The notes under the pieces are model-generated. The model made no database searches. It had not been told where the DNA came from and was given only the letters and a program-made list of their open reading frames with translations. A DNA stretch of 64,000 bases from NCBI RefSeq assembly GCF_013340285.1, contig NZ_BLVO01000013.1, forward strand, positions 1,568,605 to 1,632,604, read 5' to 3'. Shown one piece after another: positions 51,144 through 61,178 of the stretch. The position numbers were made by a program, and so were the translations under genes. Position 1 is the first letter of the stretch; each line of letters begins with the position of its first letter. The DNA is from Desulfovibrio subterraneus (GTDB lineage Bacteria > Desulfobacterota > Desulfovibrionia > Desulfovibrionales > Desulfovibrionaceae).

Positions 51144-53363
51144 TTAGCGGGCAGCAAGCCGCTGCGCAAGGCGCGTATACCGCTTCTGCATCTTGTTGTT
51201 CTTCACGGCCATGTTAAGGGCCTTGGGAGCCCCCACAAGAATGACCAGCCGCTTGCCGCGGGTAACTCCGGTATAGATGAGGTTGCGCTGCAGCAGCACA
51301 TAATGCTGCGTCAGCACCGGAATGACCACAGCCGGATACTCCGACCCCTGCGACTTGTGGATGGATATGGCGTACGCCGGAACCAGCTCATCCAGTTCGT
51401 TGAAGGCATAGATGACATTCTTCTCGTCATCGAACCGGACGGTTACTTCCTTCTCCTTCACATTCACCACGCAGACACGACCTATGTCGCCGTTGAACAC
51501 GTCTTTGTCGTAGTTGTTGCGAATCTGCATGACTTTATCATCAAGACGGAATTCCCGCTCCCCGCGTTTGAGGCACAGCCCGTTGGGGTTAAGCGCCTGC
51601 TGCAGCATGAGGTTCAGGTTCCCCGCACCGGCAGAGCCCTTGTGCATGGGAGTGAGCACCTGAATGTCGTTGAACCTGTCCATGCCGAAACGGCGCGGAA
51701 TATGATTCTTGACCAGATCGACAATCATGGCGGCACAACGGTCCGGCTCATCCTGCCTGATGAAATAGAAGTCGGAAAGCTGATCGCGGGGCGCTTCAAG
51801 ATACGGCACTTCGCCGCAGTTGATCTTGTGCGCGTTGGTGATGATGTCCGATTCCTGCGCCTGACGAAACACCTCAGTCAACTCCACCACATCGACCACG
51901 CCGGACGAAATGACATCGCGCAGCACGTTGCCTGGTCCGACGGAAGGCAGCTGGTGCACGTCGCCCACAAAAATCACCGTAGCCCCCAGCGGAACCGCCT
52001 TGAGCAGATGGAACATAAGCATGGTGTCCATCATGGACGCCTCATCCACCACCAGCAGACCGCAGGCAAGGGGGTTATCCTCGTTGCGCTGAAAGCCGTC
52101 GTCGCGGGGTGAATATTCCAGCAGACGGTGAATGGTCTTGGCCTCTTCGCCGGAAGTTTCAAACATGCGTTTGGCCGCCCGCCCCGTGGGGGCGCATAGA
52201 AGCACCTTGGCCTTCAGGGAGCGGAATACGCGGATAATGGCGTTTGTAATGGTGGTCTTGCCCGTACCGGGGCCGCCTGTCAGCACCATGACCTTGGCAC
52301 GGGCCGCAGTGCGCACGGCATCGAGCTGCGCCTCGGCCAGATTGATGCCGAGCTCGCTCACCACCTTGTTCACCACTTCGTCCGGGCGGGGAATCTCGAC
52401 AGACTTGGGTGACCCCAGCAGCTTGCGAAGATAGGTGGAAATGCCGGATTCGTATGCGTGGAAGCGGGTAAGATACACGGCTTCCTCGTCGCCTTCGAGC
52501 GGTTCCAGCACCACCCGTTCTTCGAGCTTGAGCGACCGGATGGCGTCTTCTATAAGATCGTACTGAATATCCAGATCGGCCGCGGTCTTGGCCACCAGCT
52601 TTTCCAGCGGGTAATAGACGTGGCCGTCGTCGGTGATTTTTTTGAGGGTATACAGTGTACCGGCCTCCGCCCGCAGCGGAGAATCCTTTTCAAACCCCAG
52701 TTTGCGTGCAACGGCGTCAGCGGTGAGAAAGCCTATGCCATGAATATCCATGGCAAGGCGATAGGGGTTTTCCTGCACCACGGTCAGGGCATGCTTGCCG
52801 TAGAAGCGATAGATGCGCACGGCATAAGCGGTGGAAACGCCGTGGGGCTGCAGAAACATGATCAGGTCGCGTATGCCGCGATGGTCGCCCCACCCTTCCT
52901 GCACCGCCTCGGCAGTCTTTTTGCCGATGCCCTCCACCTCAAGCAGACGTTCCGGCTCATGGTCGAGCACATGGAAGGTTTTCTCGCCGAAAGCGGCGAC
53001 AATGCGCTCCGCCGTCTTGGGACCTACCCCGTGAATGAGGCCGGAACCGAGATAGTGCCGGATGCCCTCAACATGCGCAGGCAGCACGGTCTGGTGCCGC
53101 TGCATGTGCAGCTGTCTGCCGAAACGGGGGTTGTTGACCCAGTCTCCCCATATCTCGAGGGAAACGCCGGGCTGCGGGTCTGCCATATGCCCCACCACGG
53201 GAACACTGTCTCCGGTGGGCGTCTTGAGGCTGAAAACGGTGTAGCCGTTTTCCTCGTTATGAAAGACCACGCGTTCAAGCGAGCCTTTCAGTGACACTTC
53301 CGCGGGCTTGTCTCCGCCATCGGCCGGGGCATCGAGTAGATTTTTCTGCTGCATGCGGGTCAT
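51144..53363 (-). CDS. recD2: RecD2-type ATP-dependent DNA helicase
   Basis: A 739-residue superfamily 1B helicase. The N-terminal part has the OB-like and helix-hairpin-helix region specific to RecD2 (LIHGVGPKTAERIVAAFG, VEGIGKKTAEAVQEG). Walker A is LTGGPGTGKTTITNAI, motif II VVDEASMMD, motif III FVGDVHQLPSVGPG, and motifs V-VI AISIHKSQGSEYP and YTGVTRGKRLVILVG. It works 5'-3' without RecBC. ATG 53363 is used; the site upstream is weak. It lies 15 bases after aroC, so it may share its transcript. Confidence 0.93.
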   Translation of the reverse strand: MTRMQQKNLLDAPADGGDKPAEVSLKGSLERVVFHNEENGYTVFSLKTPTGDSVPVVGHMADPQPGVSLEIWGDWVNNPRFGRQLHMQRHQTVLPAHVEGIRHYLGSGLIHGVGPKTAERIVAAFGEKTFHVLDHEPERLLEVEGIGKKTAEAVQEGWGDHRGIRDLIMFLQPHGVSTAYAVRIYRFYGKHALTVVQENPYRLAMDIHGIGFLTADAVARKLGFEKDSPLRAEAGTLYTLKKITDDGHVYYPLEKLVAKTAADLDIQYDLIEDAIRSLKLEERVVLEPLEGDEEAVYLTRFHAYESGISTYLRKLLGSPKSVEIPRPDEVVNKVVSELGINLAEAQLDAVRTAARAKVMVLTGGPGTGKTTITNAIIRVFRSLKAKVLLCAPTGRAAKRMFETSGEEAKTIHRLLEYSPRDDGFQRNEDNPLACGLLVVDEASMMDTMLMFHLLKAVPLGATVIFVGDVHQLPSVGPGNVLRDVISSGVVDVVELTEVFRQAQESDIITNAHKINCGEVPYLEAPRDQLSDFYFIRQDEPDRCAAMIVDLVKNHIPRRFGMDRFNDIQVLTPMHKGSAGAGNLNLMLQQALNPNGLCLKRGEREFRLDDKVMQIRNNYDKDVFNGDIGRVCVVNVKEKEVTVRFDDEKNVIYAFNELDELVPAYAISIHKSQGSEYPAVVIPVLTQHYVLLQRNLIYTGVTRGKRLVILVGAPKALNMAVKNNKMQKRYTRLAQRLAAR

Positions 53364-53378
53364 GTATCGACTGACCGC

Positions 53379-54479
53379 CTACAGGTCAAACTCATCCAGC
53401 TCCATGAGCCCGGAAAGAGGAGACAGACTCTGACGGGCCTGCATGAGCATGAGGTCGGCCAGAACAAGGCAGACCATGGATTTGAGCACGGGAACCACGC
53501 GCGGAATGGCGCATATGTCGTGCCTGCCGCCTATGCGGATGGTGCGTTCCTCGCCCTGCCGCGTGGTGGTAACCTGCTCCTTGGCGATGGAGGGTATGGG
53601 CTTTATGGCTACCCGCGCAATTACCGGCATACCGTTGGAAATGCCGCCGAGAATGCCACCGGCATTGTTGGTGACAAAAGAGTTCTCGCGCATGGAATCG
53701 TTATTCTCGCTGCCGCGCATACGCGCCGCCTCGAAACCGCTGCCTATCTCCACGCCCTTCACCGCGCCCACGCTCATGAGGGCGTAGGCAAGGCGGGCAT
53801 CCAGCTTGTCGAAAACAGGCTCGCCAAGACCGGCAGGCACACCCAGTGCCTCAATCTGTACCACGCCGCCCAGCGTATCGCCGTCTGCCTTCACATCGTG
53901 CACAAGGCTTTCCCACCCGCCGATGACATCCGCGTCGGGCGAAAAGAACGGACGCTCCTGCGCGCCTTCGGGGTCCACGATATCCGCGGCTATGCCGCCC
54001 AGTTCCACTGTATAGGCGCGGACAGATATGCCCTGTGCGGCAAGAAACTGCTGGGCAATGGCGCCGCCCGCAACGCGGCTCACGGTTTCCCTGCCTGAAG
54101 AACGACCGCCCCCGCGATAATCACGAAAGCCGAACTTGCGGTCGAAAGTGAAATCGGCATGACCGGGACGCCACACATGCATTATGTCGCTGTAGTCGTG
54201 CGAACGCTGATCGGTGTTCTCGATCATGAACCCTATGGGAGTGCCGGTGGTGCGCCCCTCAAAAACGCCGGAAAGAATGCGCACCCTGTCCGCTTCCTTG
54301 CGGGCCGTTGCCGCAAGGCCTCCCTGACCGGGTCTGCGCCTGTCCAGCTCACCCTGAATGTCATCCTCGCTCAGTTCGATGCCGGAAGGACACCCATCCA
54401 CCACGCCGCCCAATGCCGCGCCATGGGATTCACCAAACGTCGTAAGCCGGAACATCCGGCCGAAGGTGCTGCCGCTCAT
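53379..54479 (-). CDS. aroC: Chorismate synthase
   Basis: A 366-residue enzyme that turns EPSP into chorismate with reduced FMN as cofactor. The three signatures are visible: [18 protein letters not shown] near residue 16, [19 protein letters not shown], and [13 protein letters not shown]. Length is normal. AGGAGAATGTGA precedes ATG 54479. It is upstream of recD2; shikimate kinase is 700 bases away on the same strand. Confidence 0.95.
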   Translation of the reverse strand: MSGSTFGRMFRLTTFGESHGAALGGVVDGCPSGIELSEDDIQGELDRRRPGQGGLAATARKEADRVRILSGVFEGRTTGTPIGFMIENTDQRSHDYSDIMHVWRPGHADFTFDRKFGFRDYRGGGRSSGRETVSRVAGGAIAQQFLAAQGISVRAYTVELGGIAADIVDPEGAQERPFFSPDADVIGGWESLVHDVKADGDTLGGVVQIEALGVPAGLGEPVFDKLDARLAYALMSVGAVKGVEIGSGFEAARMRGSENNDSMRENSFVTNNAGGILGGISNGMPVIARVAIKPIPSIAKEQVTTTRQGEERTIRIGGRHDICAIPRVVPVLKSMVCLVLADLMLMQARQSLSPLSGLMELDEFDL

Positions 54480-54625
54480 TCACATTCTCCTGAAGGTTGC
54501 TGGCGATACGCCCTGCCCTTTCGGGACGGGCAGGAATCACACACGGTTCTATCTGCATTGCCAACATGCGCGGCATAACGGGACAGGATTCCGTCCCTGC
54601 GGACAGGGAACGGAGATATGAGAGT

Positions 54626-54656
54626 GCCGGAGGCAGGGTGCTGCCTCCGGCCTTTT
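54626..54656 (+). terminator. Hairpin with + strand T run
   Basis: GCCGGAGGCAG (54626-54636) and CTGCCTCCGGC (54641-54651) form a perfect 11-bp stem, followed by CTTTT on the + strand. Genes on both sides run the other way (-), where no T run follows, so its role is unclear. It lies just after the uspA stop and 147 bases before aroC. Confidence 0.5.
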
Positions 54657-54669
54657 ACGGTTCTGCGTT

Positions 54670-55092
54670 CTAGCGCACCACGGTAACGGGGCACGCGGCT
54701 ATCTGCAGCACTCTGTGCGTGGTGCTGCCCACAAGCAACCCTTCCAGTTCGGAATGGCCGCGTGATCCCATGATGATGAGATCGCATTTTTCAAAGTCCG
54801 CCAGTTCGATGATGGCGTCTTCAACAGGGCCTTCCATGATCTTGGCGGAAAAAGTCACCCCCGCGCCGCGCAGCAGTTCGCGGAAGGGATTAAGCAGTTC
54901 GTCGGCACGTCTTACCAGACTTTCCTTGGCCTGCTCATAGGCTTCTGCACTCAACATGGGCGGAACCTGCATGCGGCAGTTGAGCAGCACGAGTTCCGCT
55001 CCGACGAGCTTGGAAAAATCAGCGGCATATCTGGCAGCCTTGAGTGAATACTCGGAACCATCCACAGGAACCAGAATCTTTTTGATCTGCAT
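54670..55092 (-). CDS. Universal stress protein, UspA family
   Basis: A 140-residue single Usp domain. KKILVPVDGSEYSLKAARYA begins the fold and GSRGHSELEGLLVGSTTHRV carries the ATP-binding GxxGx9GS motif, so this is the ATP-binding type. AAGGAGTTTCGCC precedes ATG 55092. It stands alone between aroC and aroK. Confidence 0.93.
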   Translation of the reverse strand: MQIKKILVPVDGSEYSLKAARYAADFSKLVGAELVLLNCRMQVPPMLSAEAYEQAKESLVRRADELLNPFRELLRGAGVTFSAKIMEGPVEDAIIELADFEKCDLIIMGSRGHSELEGLLVGSTTHRVLQIAACPVTVVR

Positions 55093-55187
55093 GGCGAAAC
55101 TCCTTGAGTCATGAGCAGAACAGAATAGTACGCTACGCCACAGTAGGCCGTTATTCGGCAGAAAACAGTTGTTCCATCACTATATAA

Positions 55188-55718
55188 CTACGGATTTTCT
55201 CCGTTTTCAAGCTCCCGCATGACGGAAGCCACAATTTCGTCCACCGGGCGTGCCGCATCTTCAATCAAATGCGCTGCAGCCGCATAATACGGCGCGCGCT
55301 CCCTGAGCACATCGGCCACTTCTTCCTCAATGCTCTTGCCCGTAAGCGAAGGACGCTGCGCATGCTGCGGGTCAGCCTGCAACCGCGCGGCAAGCGCCTC
55401 TGCAGAGGCAGTGAGCAGAACCACCAGCCCCGTGGCCCGCATGAGATCGCGGTTCTCTTCCCGCAGCACCATGCCGCCGCCCGTGGCGATGACAACTTCA
55501 TGCTCTCCGCTCACGGCACGCAGGGCGGCGGATTCCATATCGCGAAAAGCCTTCCAGCCCCCGCGTTCCACTATGTCGCCCACGGCGCACCCGGCACCGC
55601 GCACAACCATTTCATCCGTATCCGTGAAACGCCACCCCAGCGTATCCGCCAGCGCCTTGCCCACAGTCGTCTTGCCGCTGGCTCTCGGGCCAATAAGATA
55701 TATCCGCCGGGTCTGCAT
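55188..55718 (-). CDS. aroK: Shikimate kinase
   Basis: A 176-residue P-loop kinase that phosphorylates shikimate. Walker A is IGPRASGKTTVGKAL, the shikimate-binding DTDEMV follows, then RGGWKAFRDMES and VIATGGGMVLREENR, and the lid with RPSLTGKS. ATG 55718 with AAGGAGCGGAAT is used rather than the longer frame. It is divergent from mltA. Confidence 0.92.
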   Translation of the reverse strand: MQTRRIYLIGPRASGKTTVGKALADTLGWRFTDTDEMVVRGAGCAVGDIVERGGWKAFRDMESAALRAVSGEHEVVIATGGGMVLREENRDLMRATGLVVLLTASAEALAARLQADPQHAQRPSLTGKSIEEEVADVLRERAPYYAAAAHLIEDAARPVDEIVASVMRELENGENP

Positions 55719-55917
55719 ATTCCGCTCCTTATTGCTGTCCTTGCAGACAGATATGGTACGCCCATACGTGCCGCCCTGCAACAGCCCTTCTGCCCTTTCC
55801 ATGAAGACGGGCTGTAAAGAAAAACACCAAAGACACCAGCGCCATCCCTTTTGTCCCGCAGCGTTTAGTGCTACAAGCTGCTTGATTCATATCATCACGC
55901 ACGCTCAAGGAGTTTCA

Positions 55918-57111
55918 ATGTCTTTCAGGAATCCCTTATATATCCGTCTTGCCAGTTTTGCCCTCGCCTGCATTCTGCTTGCTGCCTGTGCCAAACAGCC
56001 CACCACCGAATACACCCCCGTTTCCGAAAGCAAGGCAGACGCCATTGCACGGCAGATAGACATTTCCAAGCAGGGCCTCACGTCGTGGAACGACCTTGCC
56101 CCCGCGCTGGAAAGCTCGCTCGCCTACGTCAACCGCAAGCCCGCCGACGGTGTGGCCCTGAAGCGCGACATTCTTACCATCACCTGGGGCGAATTGCGTG
56201 CTGGCCTGCTGCTCATGCGCAACCTGCTGCCCCAGCTCGATCAGGACCCCAGCTTGCTGGGCAAACATTTCAGATTTGTCCAGATCTCGAAAGATCCCAA
56301 ATTTACCAGCTATTACGAACCCGCCATTGAAGCCAATCTCACGCCCTCCAGCGTGTATGCCTACCCCATCTATTCCGTGCCGGGCGACCTGCAATCAGTG
56401 GACCTGACTCCCTTCCATCCTCGGTTCAAGGGCGAAAGACTCTATTACCGGCTGGAAAACGGGAAGGTTGTCCCCTACTTCCACCGCGCGGACATTGATT
56501 CCGATAAAAAGCTGTCCAACAAGGGACTGGAAATCGCATGGGCCAAGGATCCCGTTGATATCTTCTTCCTGCAGGTGCAGGGTTCGGGACGCCTCATCCT
56601 GCCAGACGGACACGAGATGCATGTCCTGTACGCAGGCAAGAACGGCCACCAGTATGTTTCCCTCGGCAGGGTCATGAAGGAAGCGGGGCTGCTCGGGCCG
56701 GACAACATCAGCATGCAGTCCATACGCGAATATCTGGACCGCAACCCCCAGAAAATGCAGGAACTGCTGAACACCAACCCGAGCTACGTGTTTTTCCGCC
56801 TCTCGGACAAGGGACCCTTCGGCGCCATGAACCAGCCGCTCACGGCACGGGTATCGCTCGCCACGGACCCGCTGCTCCTGCCGCTCGGCAGCCTGATGAC
56901 CTTTACCATTCCCCTGCCTGACAAGGGCCCCGCAGGCGAATTCCGTCAGGGCACCCCCTTCACCGGCATAGGCCTTGCGCAGGATACGGGCGGCGCCATC
57001 AAGGGACACAGGCTGGACTTCTTCAGCGGCTACGGCGAAGAAGCCACATGGGTGGCCGGACACATGAACACCCCGGGCAGCGTGTGGATAATGCTGCCGC
57101 GCATTCCCTAA
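55918..57111 (+). CDS. mltA: Membrane-bound lytic murein transglycosylase A
   Basis: A 397-residue outer-membrane lipoprotein. The signal has a lipobox LLAAC (Cys23). The MltA domain has FTSYYEPAIEA, FFLQVQGSGRLILPDG (with the region of the catalytic Asp), and the 3D domain at the C-terminus (GIGLAQDTGGAIKGHRLDFFSG). It cleaves peptidoglycan glycan strands. AAGGAGTTTCA precedes ATG 55918; the frame is open for 588 bases upstream, which is antisense to aroK and not used. Confidence 0.92.
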   Translation: MSFRNPLYIRLASFALACILLAACAKQPTTEYTPVSESKADAIARQIDISKQGLTSWNDLAPALESSLAYVNRKPADGVALKRDILTITWGELRAGLLLMRNLLPQLDQDPSLLGKHFRFVQISKDPKFTSYYEPAIEANLTPSSVYAYPIYSVPGDLQSVDLTPFHPRFKGERLYYRLENGKVVPYFHRADIDSDKKLSNKGLEIAWAKDPVDIFFLQVQGSGRLILPDGHEMHVLYAGKNGHQYVSLGRVMKEAGLLGPDNISMQSIREYLDRNPQKMQELLNTNPSYVFFRLSDKGPFGAMNQPLTARVSLATDPLLLPLGSLMTFTIPLPDKGPAGEFRQGTPFTGIGLAQDTGGAIKGHRLDFFSGYGEEATWVAGHMNTPGSVWIMLPRIP

Positions 57112-57121
57112 AGGACCCGGC

Positions 57122-58657
57122 ATGACTGCAACCACCGCACATACCATTCTGATACTGGATGATGATCCGGTAATACGGTCCACCATGGCCGCCTTTCTCA
57201 GCGATGACGGCTATGCCGTGATGGAAGCCGAGAACGGGGAAACCGGACTGGAGATCTTCCGCTCCCTGCGTCCCGCTGCCATTCTGCTGGACTGGCGGCT
57301 GCCCGGCATGTCCGGCGGCGAGGTGCTGAGCCGCATATGCGAAGAGGCTCCCACCACGCCCGTTATCATCGTCTCCGGTACTGACAGAATGGATGATGTG
57401 GTGGACGCCCTGCAACGTGGCGCATGGGATTTTCTCATGAAGCCGCTCAAGCATTTTCAGGAGCTTGGCGCATCCATCAAACGCTGCCTTGAACGCGCCC
57501 GCCTGCTCAGGGAAGAAGGCCTGAGACGCGAAAACCTTGAACAGCAGGTTCGCAAACGCACCGAGGCGCTGGAAGAAGCCAACACAAAACTGCGCAGGCA
57601 GATTGCAGAACGGATCGAGTTTGAAAAAGCGCTGGCGGACAGCGAAGAACGCTTCCGCCAGCTCGTTGAAAACGTGCGCGAGGTTTTTTTCGTGCGCGAC
57701 ATGAACACAGGGGCCTTTCTCTATGTCAGCCCCACCTACGCAGAGGTATGGGGCAGGTCTTGCGCCTCGCTCTATTCAGACCCCAACGGCCTGTTCACAT
57801 CCGTGCATGCGGAAGATCAGGAGCGGGTTTCCGAGGCGTGGAACCTGCTTTTCAAGGCACACAAGCCGTTCGATGTGGAACACCGCATAGTGCGGCCGGA
57901 CAACACTCTGCGCTGGATTCGCGAGCGGGCTTTCCCTGTTGAAGACGACAGGGGCGTTCCCTACCGCATTGTGGGCATTGCCGACGACATCACCAACCGC
58001 AAGGCCAGTGATGAAAAACTCCGTAGTTCGCTGAAGGAAAAGGAAACCCTGCTCAAGGAAGTGCACCACAGGGTAAAGAACAACCTGCAACTGGTTTCCA
58101 GCCTGCTCAACCTGCAGGCTTCCTACATCCGCACGCCGGAAGACAGGGAGCTGTTTCTGGAATCGCAGAACCGCATCCATTCCATGACGCTGGTGCATGA
58201 AGAGCTCTACCGCTCGGACGATCTGGCCTGCGTGGAATTCAGCGACTACCTGCCGAAGCTGACCCAGAAGCTGATTTCAGCCTTCTCCATGGGTAAGGAG
58301 ATCCGCCTCATCACCGACATACAGCCCATTTTCTTTCCCGTAGACACCGCCATTCCCTGCGGCCTGATCATCAACGAACTGTTCTCAAACGCCCTCAAGC
58401 ACGCATTCAAAAACCGCGACGAGGGTATTGTCTGTCTCTCCGTCAAACGCGATCAGGACAACATCAAGATTATTGTCAGGGATAACGGGGTGGGCCTGCC
58501 CCTTGATTATGAACCGGATGCCGCACGCACGCTGGGAATGCAGCTTGTGCACTCGCTGGTGGACCAGCTGGGAGCATTTCTGGATATAGAGGTGGACAAG
58601 GGCACAACCTTCATCATCACCTTTCATGCCCCCAACCGCTGCACACTGGTGAGCTGA
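57122..58657 (+). CDS. Receiver-PAS-HisKA_2 signalling kinase
   Basis: A 511-residue soluble protein. An N-terminal receiver (LILDDDPVIR, ILLDWRLPGMSGGE, FLMKPLK) is followed by a coiled coil, a PAS/PAC domain (about 175-290), and a histidine kinase core of the HisKA_2 type: LLKEVHHRVKNNLQLVSSLL carries the His, and LIINELFSNALKHAF and RDNGVGLPLD the N and G1 boxes. The order (receiver first) suggests that it relays phosphate from an upstream kinase. It starts 10 bases after mltA. Confidence 0.9.
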   Translation: MTATTAHTILILDDDPVIRSTMAAFLSDDGYAVMEAENGETGLEIFRSLRPAAILLDWRLPGMSGGEVLSRICEEAPTTPVIIVSGTDRMDDVVDALQRGAWDFLMKPLKHFQELGASIKRCLERARLLREEGLRRENLEQQVRKRTEALEEANTKLRRQIAERIEFEKALADSEERFRQLVENVREVFFVRDMNTGAFLYVSPTYAEVWGRSCASLYSDPNGLFTSVHAEDQERVSEAWNLLFKAHKPFDVEHRIVRPDNTLRWIRERAFPVEDDRGVPYRIVGIADDITNRKASDEKLRSSLKEKETLLKEVHHRVKNNLQLVSSLLNLQASYIRTPEDRELFLESQNRIHSMTLVHEELYRSDDLACVEFSDYLPKLTQKLISAFSMGKEIRLITDIQPIFFPVDTAIPCGLIINELFSNALKHAFKNRDEGIVCLSVKRDQDNIKIIVRDNGVGLPLDYEPDAARTLGMQLVHSLVDQLGAFLDIEVDKGTTFIITFHAPNRCTLVS

Positions 58658-58695
58658 TTCTTTCCGCTACGCGGATCAAGGATTTCTCCGAAAGA

Positions 58696-59886
58696 CTAGA
58701 GAAAGCGCTTGGCAAGCTCCAGCAGGGCCGGGCCACTTTCCACCTCGCCAAGCCCGCTGCACCCTTCTTCGGAAAACTCATCGCACGGCAAAAACTCAAG
58801 CCCCTTCCTGTGAATCATGAAAGGCACTGCTCCCCGCTCGTGGGTGCGTGTCACCGAAGATGTCAGGTGGTCGCAGGTGACAACGAACACGGCTTCCGGC
58901 ATTGCCGATACAAGCGGGGCCAGCAGTTCGCGATCAAAGGCCTCAAGAGATGCCTGCTTTCCGGCCGCATCTCCGGCATGGGCGCAGTGATCAGGCGCTT
59001 CCACATGAATGAAGGCCGCATCGCCCCCGTTCTCCAGAAACGTGATTGCGGCCCGAGCCTTGGCCTTGAGGTCGGTATCCGGCGTTCCCGTAAAGGAAGC
59101 ATCCTCCACCACCTGCATACCGGCGGCCCGCCCAAGCCCGCGAAGCAGGGAAACTCCGGCCAGCATGCAGGCCTTCAGCCCGTGTTGCGCAGCAAAAGCC
59201 GGAAGCACCGGCAAAGGCCCCTGCCCCCACAGCCAGACGGCGTTAGGCGGCGAGGTATCTTCAGCAGCGATGCGGTTCATTATCTCCATCGCCTGATGCA
59301 GGACAGCTGAATACACAGCGGCAGATGCGCTCAGGCTCTGCCCGAGTAAGGTATGCGGACCCGGAACAGGTAGATTGGCCTCCGGGAGTGAGGCACCTCC
59401 CCGCTGCACCAGAATATGGCGATAGGTCTCGTTGGCGAACACCCGCAGGCTCCCGCCTGAAAAAGCATACAGAGCACTGTCAAACAAGGCGGCAAGCCGG
59501 TCAGCCTGATCGTTTGTCACGCCTCCGCCATGCGCGTCGCGCAACACCTGACTCCGGCCCTCGGCACACACAAGCGAAAGCCGCCAGACAAGATCGTCCT
59601 GAGAGACGGAACCTGCAGGTAAGCGGCCCGCGTCGATGCCCAGCGCTTCAATGGGGCCGCGGCCGGTGTGATACTGCAGGGGGTCATATCCCATGAGTGC
59701 CATGTTCCCCACATCGGAATCGGGGGGCAGGCCGTGAGGAATAACATGACAAAGGCCCGCCACAGAGTGGCGGGCCATGGTATCCAGTACAGGTGTACTT
59801 GCGGCCCGTAGCGGCGTTATTCCATGCTCGCAATACGCCGGAACGTCGGCCATGCCGTCCGCAATACAATAGATCAGTTTCCGCAC
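58696..59886 (-). CDS. apgM-like protein, proposed homoserine kinase
   Basis: A 396-residue alkaline-phosphatase-superfamily protein related to archaeal cofactor-independent phosphoglycerate mutase. YCIADGMADVP and PPDSDVGNMALMGYDP supply the metal site with the nucleophile Ser; EAPDHCAHAGDAAGKQ and VTCDHLTSSVTRTHERGAVPF the other ligands. A subfamily of such proteins next to hom or thrC, in genomes without ThrB, has been proposed to be homoserine kinase. Here it starts with GTG, sharing one base with the hom stop, which supports that role. A phosphoglycerate mutase function remains possible. Confidence 0.8.
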   Translation of the reverse strand: MRKLIYCIADGMADVPAYCEHGITPLRAASTPVLDTMARHSVAGLCHVIPHGLPPDSDVGNMALMGYDPLQYHTGRGPIEALGIDAGRLPAGSVSQDDLVWRLSLVCAEGRSQVLRDAHGGGVTNDQADRLAALFDSALYAFSGGSLRVFANETYRHILVQRGGASLPEANLPVPGPHTLLGQSLSASAAVYSAVLHQAMEIMNRIAAEDTSPPNAVWLWGQGPLPVLPAFAAQHGLKACMLAGVSLLRGLGRAAGMQVVEDASFTGTPDTDLKAKARAAITFLENGGDAAFIHVEAPDHCAHAGDAAGKQASLEAFDRELLAPLVSAMPEAVFVVTCDHLTSSVTRTHERGAVPFMIHRKGLEFLPCDEFSEEGCSGLGEVESGPALLELAKRFL

Positions 59887-61178
59887 TACAGAATCCGGTA
59901 GTAAACGGGCTCCCGTACGACAAGGCCCTTGGCCTTCATCCCTTCAACCGCAGCCTTCACGGCGCGGGCCGTTGCTTCGTGGGTAAGGAATACCACAGGC
60001 ACTTCCGCCGCTCCCTTTTCCTTCTGGATGGCCTGCGCAATGGAGATGTCCTGCTCCGCCAGAGCGCCTGCGAGATCACGCAGCACACCGGGCACATCGC
60101 GGACGATGACGCGGAAGTAGTACTTGGAAGAGGCTTCATCCGGCGACATGATGTTCGCCAGCGGCGGCACCTGACGCACAAAACCGGTGTTGTTCGGATA
60201 GGCACCGCGCGCAACGCTGAGAATATCGCCCAGCACGGCGCTAGCCGTGGGCAGGTCGCCCGCACCGGGACCATGCAGGAAAATGGGGCCGCAGGCGTTC
60301 CCTTCAAGACGGACGGCATTGTACGCGCCGCCCACCCGTGCGATCAGATAGGTGTGATGCACCAGTGTGGGGAAAACACCCGCTTCAATCTTGCCGTCCA
60401 CTTCCTGCACCTGACCGACCAGCTTGACCCTGTAGCCGAACTCGCGGGCGAACTCGATATCTTCCGGTTCAACCTTGGAAACGCCCACAACGGGAAGCTG
60501 CTCAAAGGGATAGTTCACGCCGAACGCAAGGCGGGTAAGCAGGCACAGCTTGTGCGCCGCATCCAGCCCTTCAATGTCCAGCGTGGGGTCCGCTTCGGCG
60601 TAGCCCAGTTCCTGAGCCTGTTTCAGCGCGGTGGCGAAATCAAGCTTGTTGGAGGTCATCTCCGAAAGAATGTAGTTCGCCGTGCCGTTCAGAATACCCA
60701 CGAGCCGCATAATGCGATTGCCCGCAAGGTTTTCCTTCAGGGTATCCAGAATCGGAATGGCACCGCATACGCTGGCCTCATACTTGAGGTGCACGCCATG
60801 TTCGGCAGCCAGTTCAAACAGCTCAAGCCCCTGCTCAGCGAGCAGCGCCTTGTTGGCGGTTACCACATGCTTGCCCGCACGGATGGCTGCCGCAATGAGC
60901 TTCTTGGGCGCTTCAATGCCGCCCATGAGCTCGACAAGCACATCCACTTCGGGATCATTCAGCAGCGCCTCGTGATCGTCCGTCAGGGTCGCACCGGCAG
61001 GAACCGGGAAGTTACGGGGCTTCTTCACGTCACGCACGAGAATGGATTTTATCACCACCTCGCTGCCGGAACGCTCGATAATCCAGTCCCGATTCTCTTC
61101 TATGACCTTGGCAAGGCCCGTGCCCACAGTGCCGTATCCGGCAAGGGCAAGGACCAGGCGCTTCTTTCCATTAGGCAC
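59886..61178 (-). CDS. hom: Homoserine dehydrogenase
   Basis: A 430-residue enzyme that reduces aspartate semialdehyde to homoserine. The NAD(P)-binding start is [15 protein letters not shown]; the catalytic part has [15 protein letters not shown] and [23 protein letters not shown]; the C-terminal 80 residues are an ACT domain ([20 protein letters not shown]) for feedback by threonine. GTG 61178 is chosen since AGGAGG lies eight bases before it; ATG 61184 would leave only two bases. It overlaps the aminotransferase end by eight bases. Confidence 0.93.
   Translation of the reverse strand: MPNGKKRLVLALAGYGTVGTGLAKVIEENRDWIIERSGSEVVIKSILVRDVKKPRNFPVPAGATLTDDHEALLNDPEVDVLVELMGGIEAPKKLIAAAIRAGKHVVTANKALLAEQGLELFELAAEHGVHLKYEASVCGAIPILDTLKENLAGNRIMRLVGILNGTANYILSEMTSNKLDFATALKQAQELGYAEADPTLDIEGLDAAHKLCLLTRLAFGVNYPFEQLPVVGVSKVEPEDIEFAREFGYRVKLVGQVQEVDGKIEAGVFPTLVHHTYLIARVGGAYNAVRLEGNACGPIFLHGPGAGDLPTASAVLGDILSVARGAYPNNTGFVRQVPPLANIMSPDEASSKYYFRVIVRDVPGVLRDLAGALAEQDISIAQAIQKEKGAAEVPVVFLTHEATARAVKAAVEGMKAKGLVVREPVYYRIL

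Noticed and set aside
52458..53294. + strand frame of 278 codons
   Set aside because: Antisense to recD2 with no recognisable domains.
55330..55917. Upstream extension of the mltA frame
   Set aside because: It is antisense to aroK and precedes the lipoprotein signal; AAGGAGTTTCA before ATG 55918 fixes the start.
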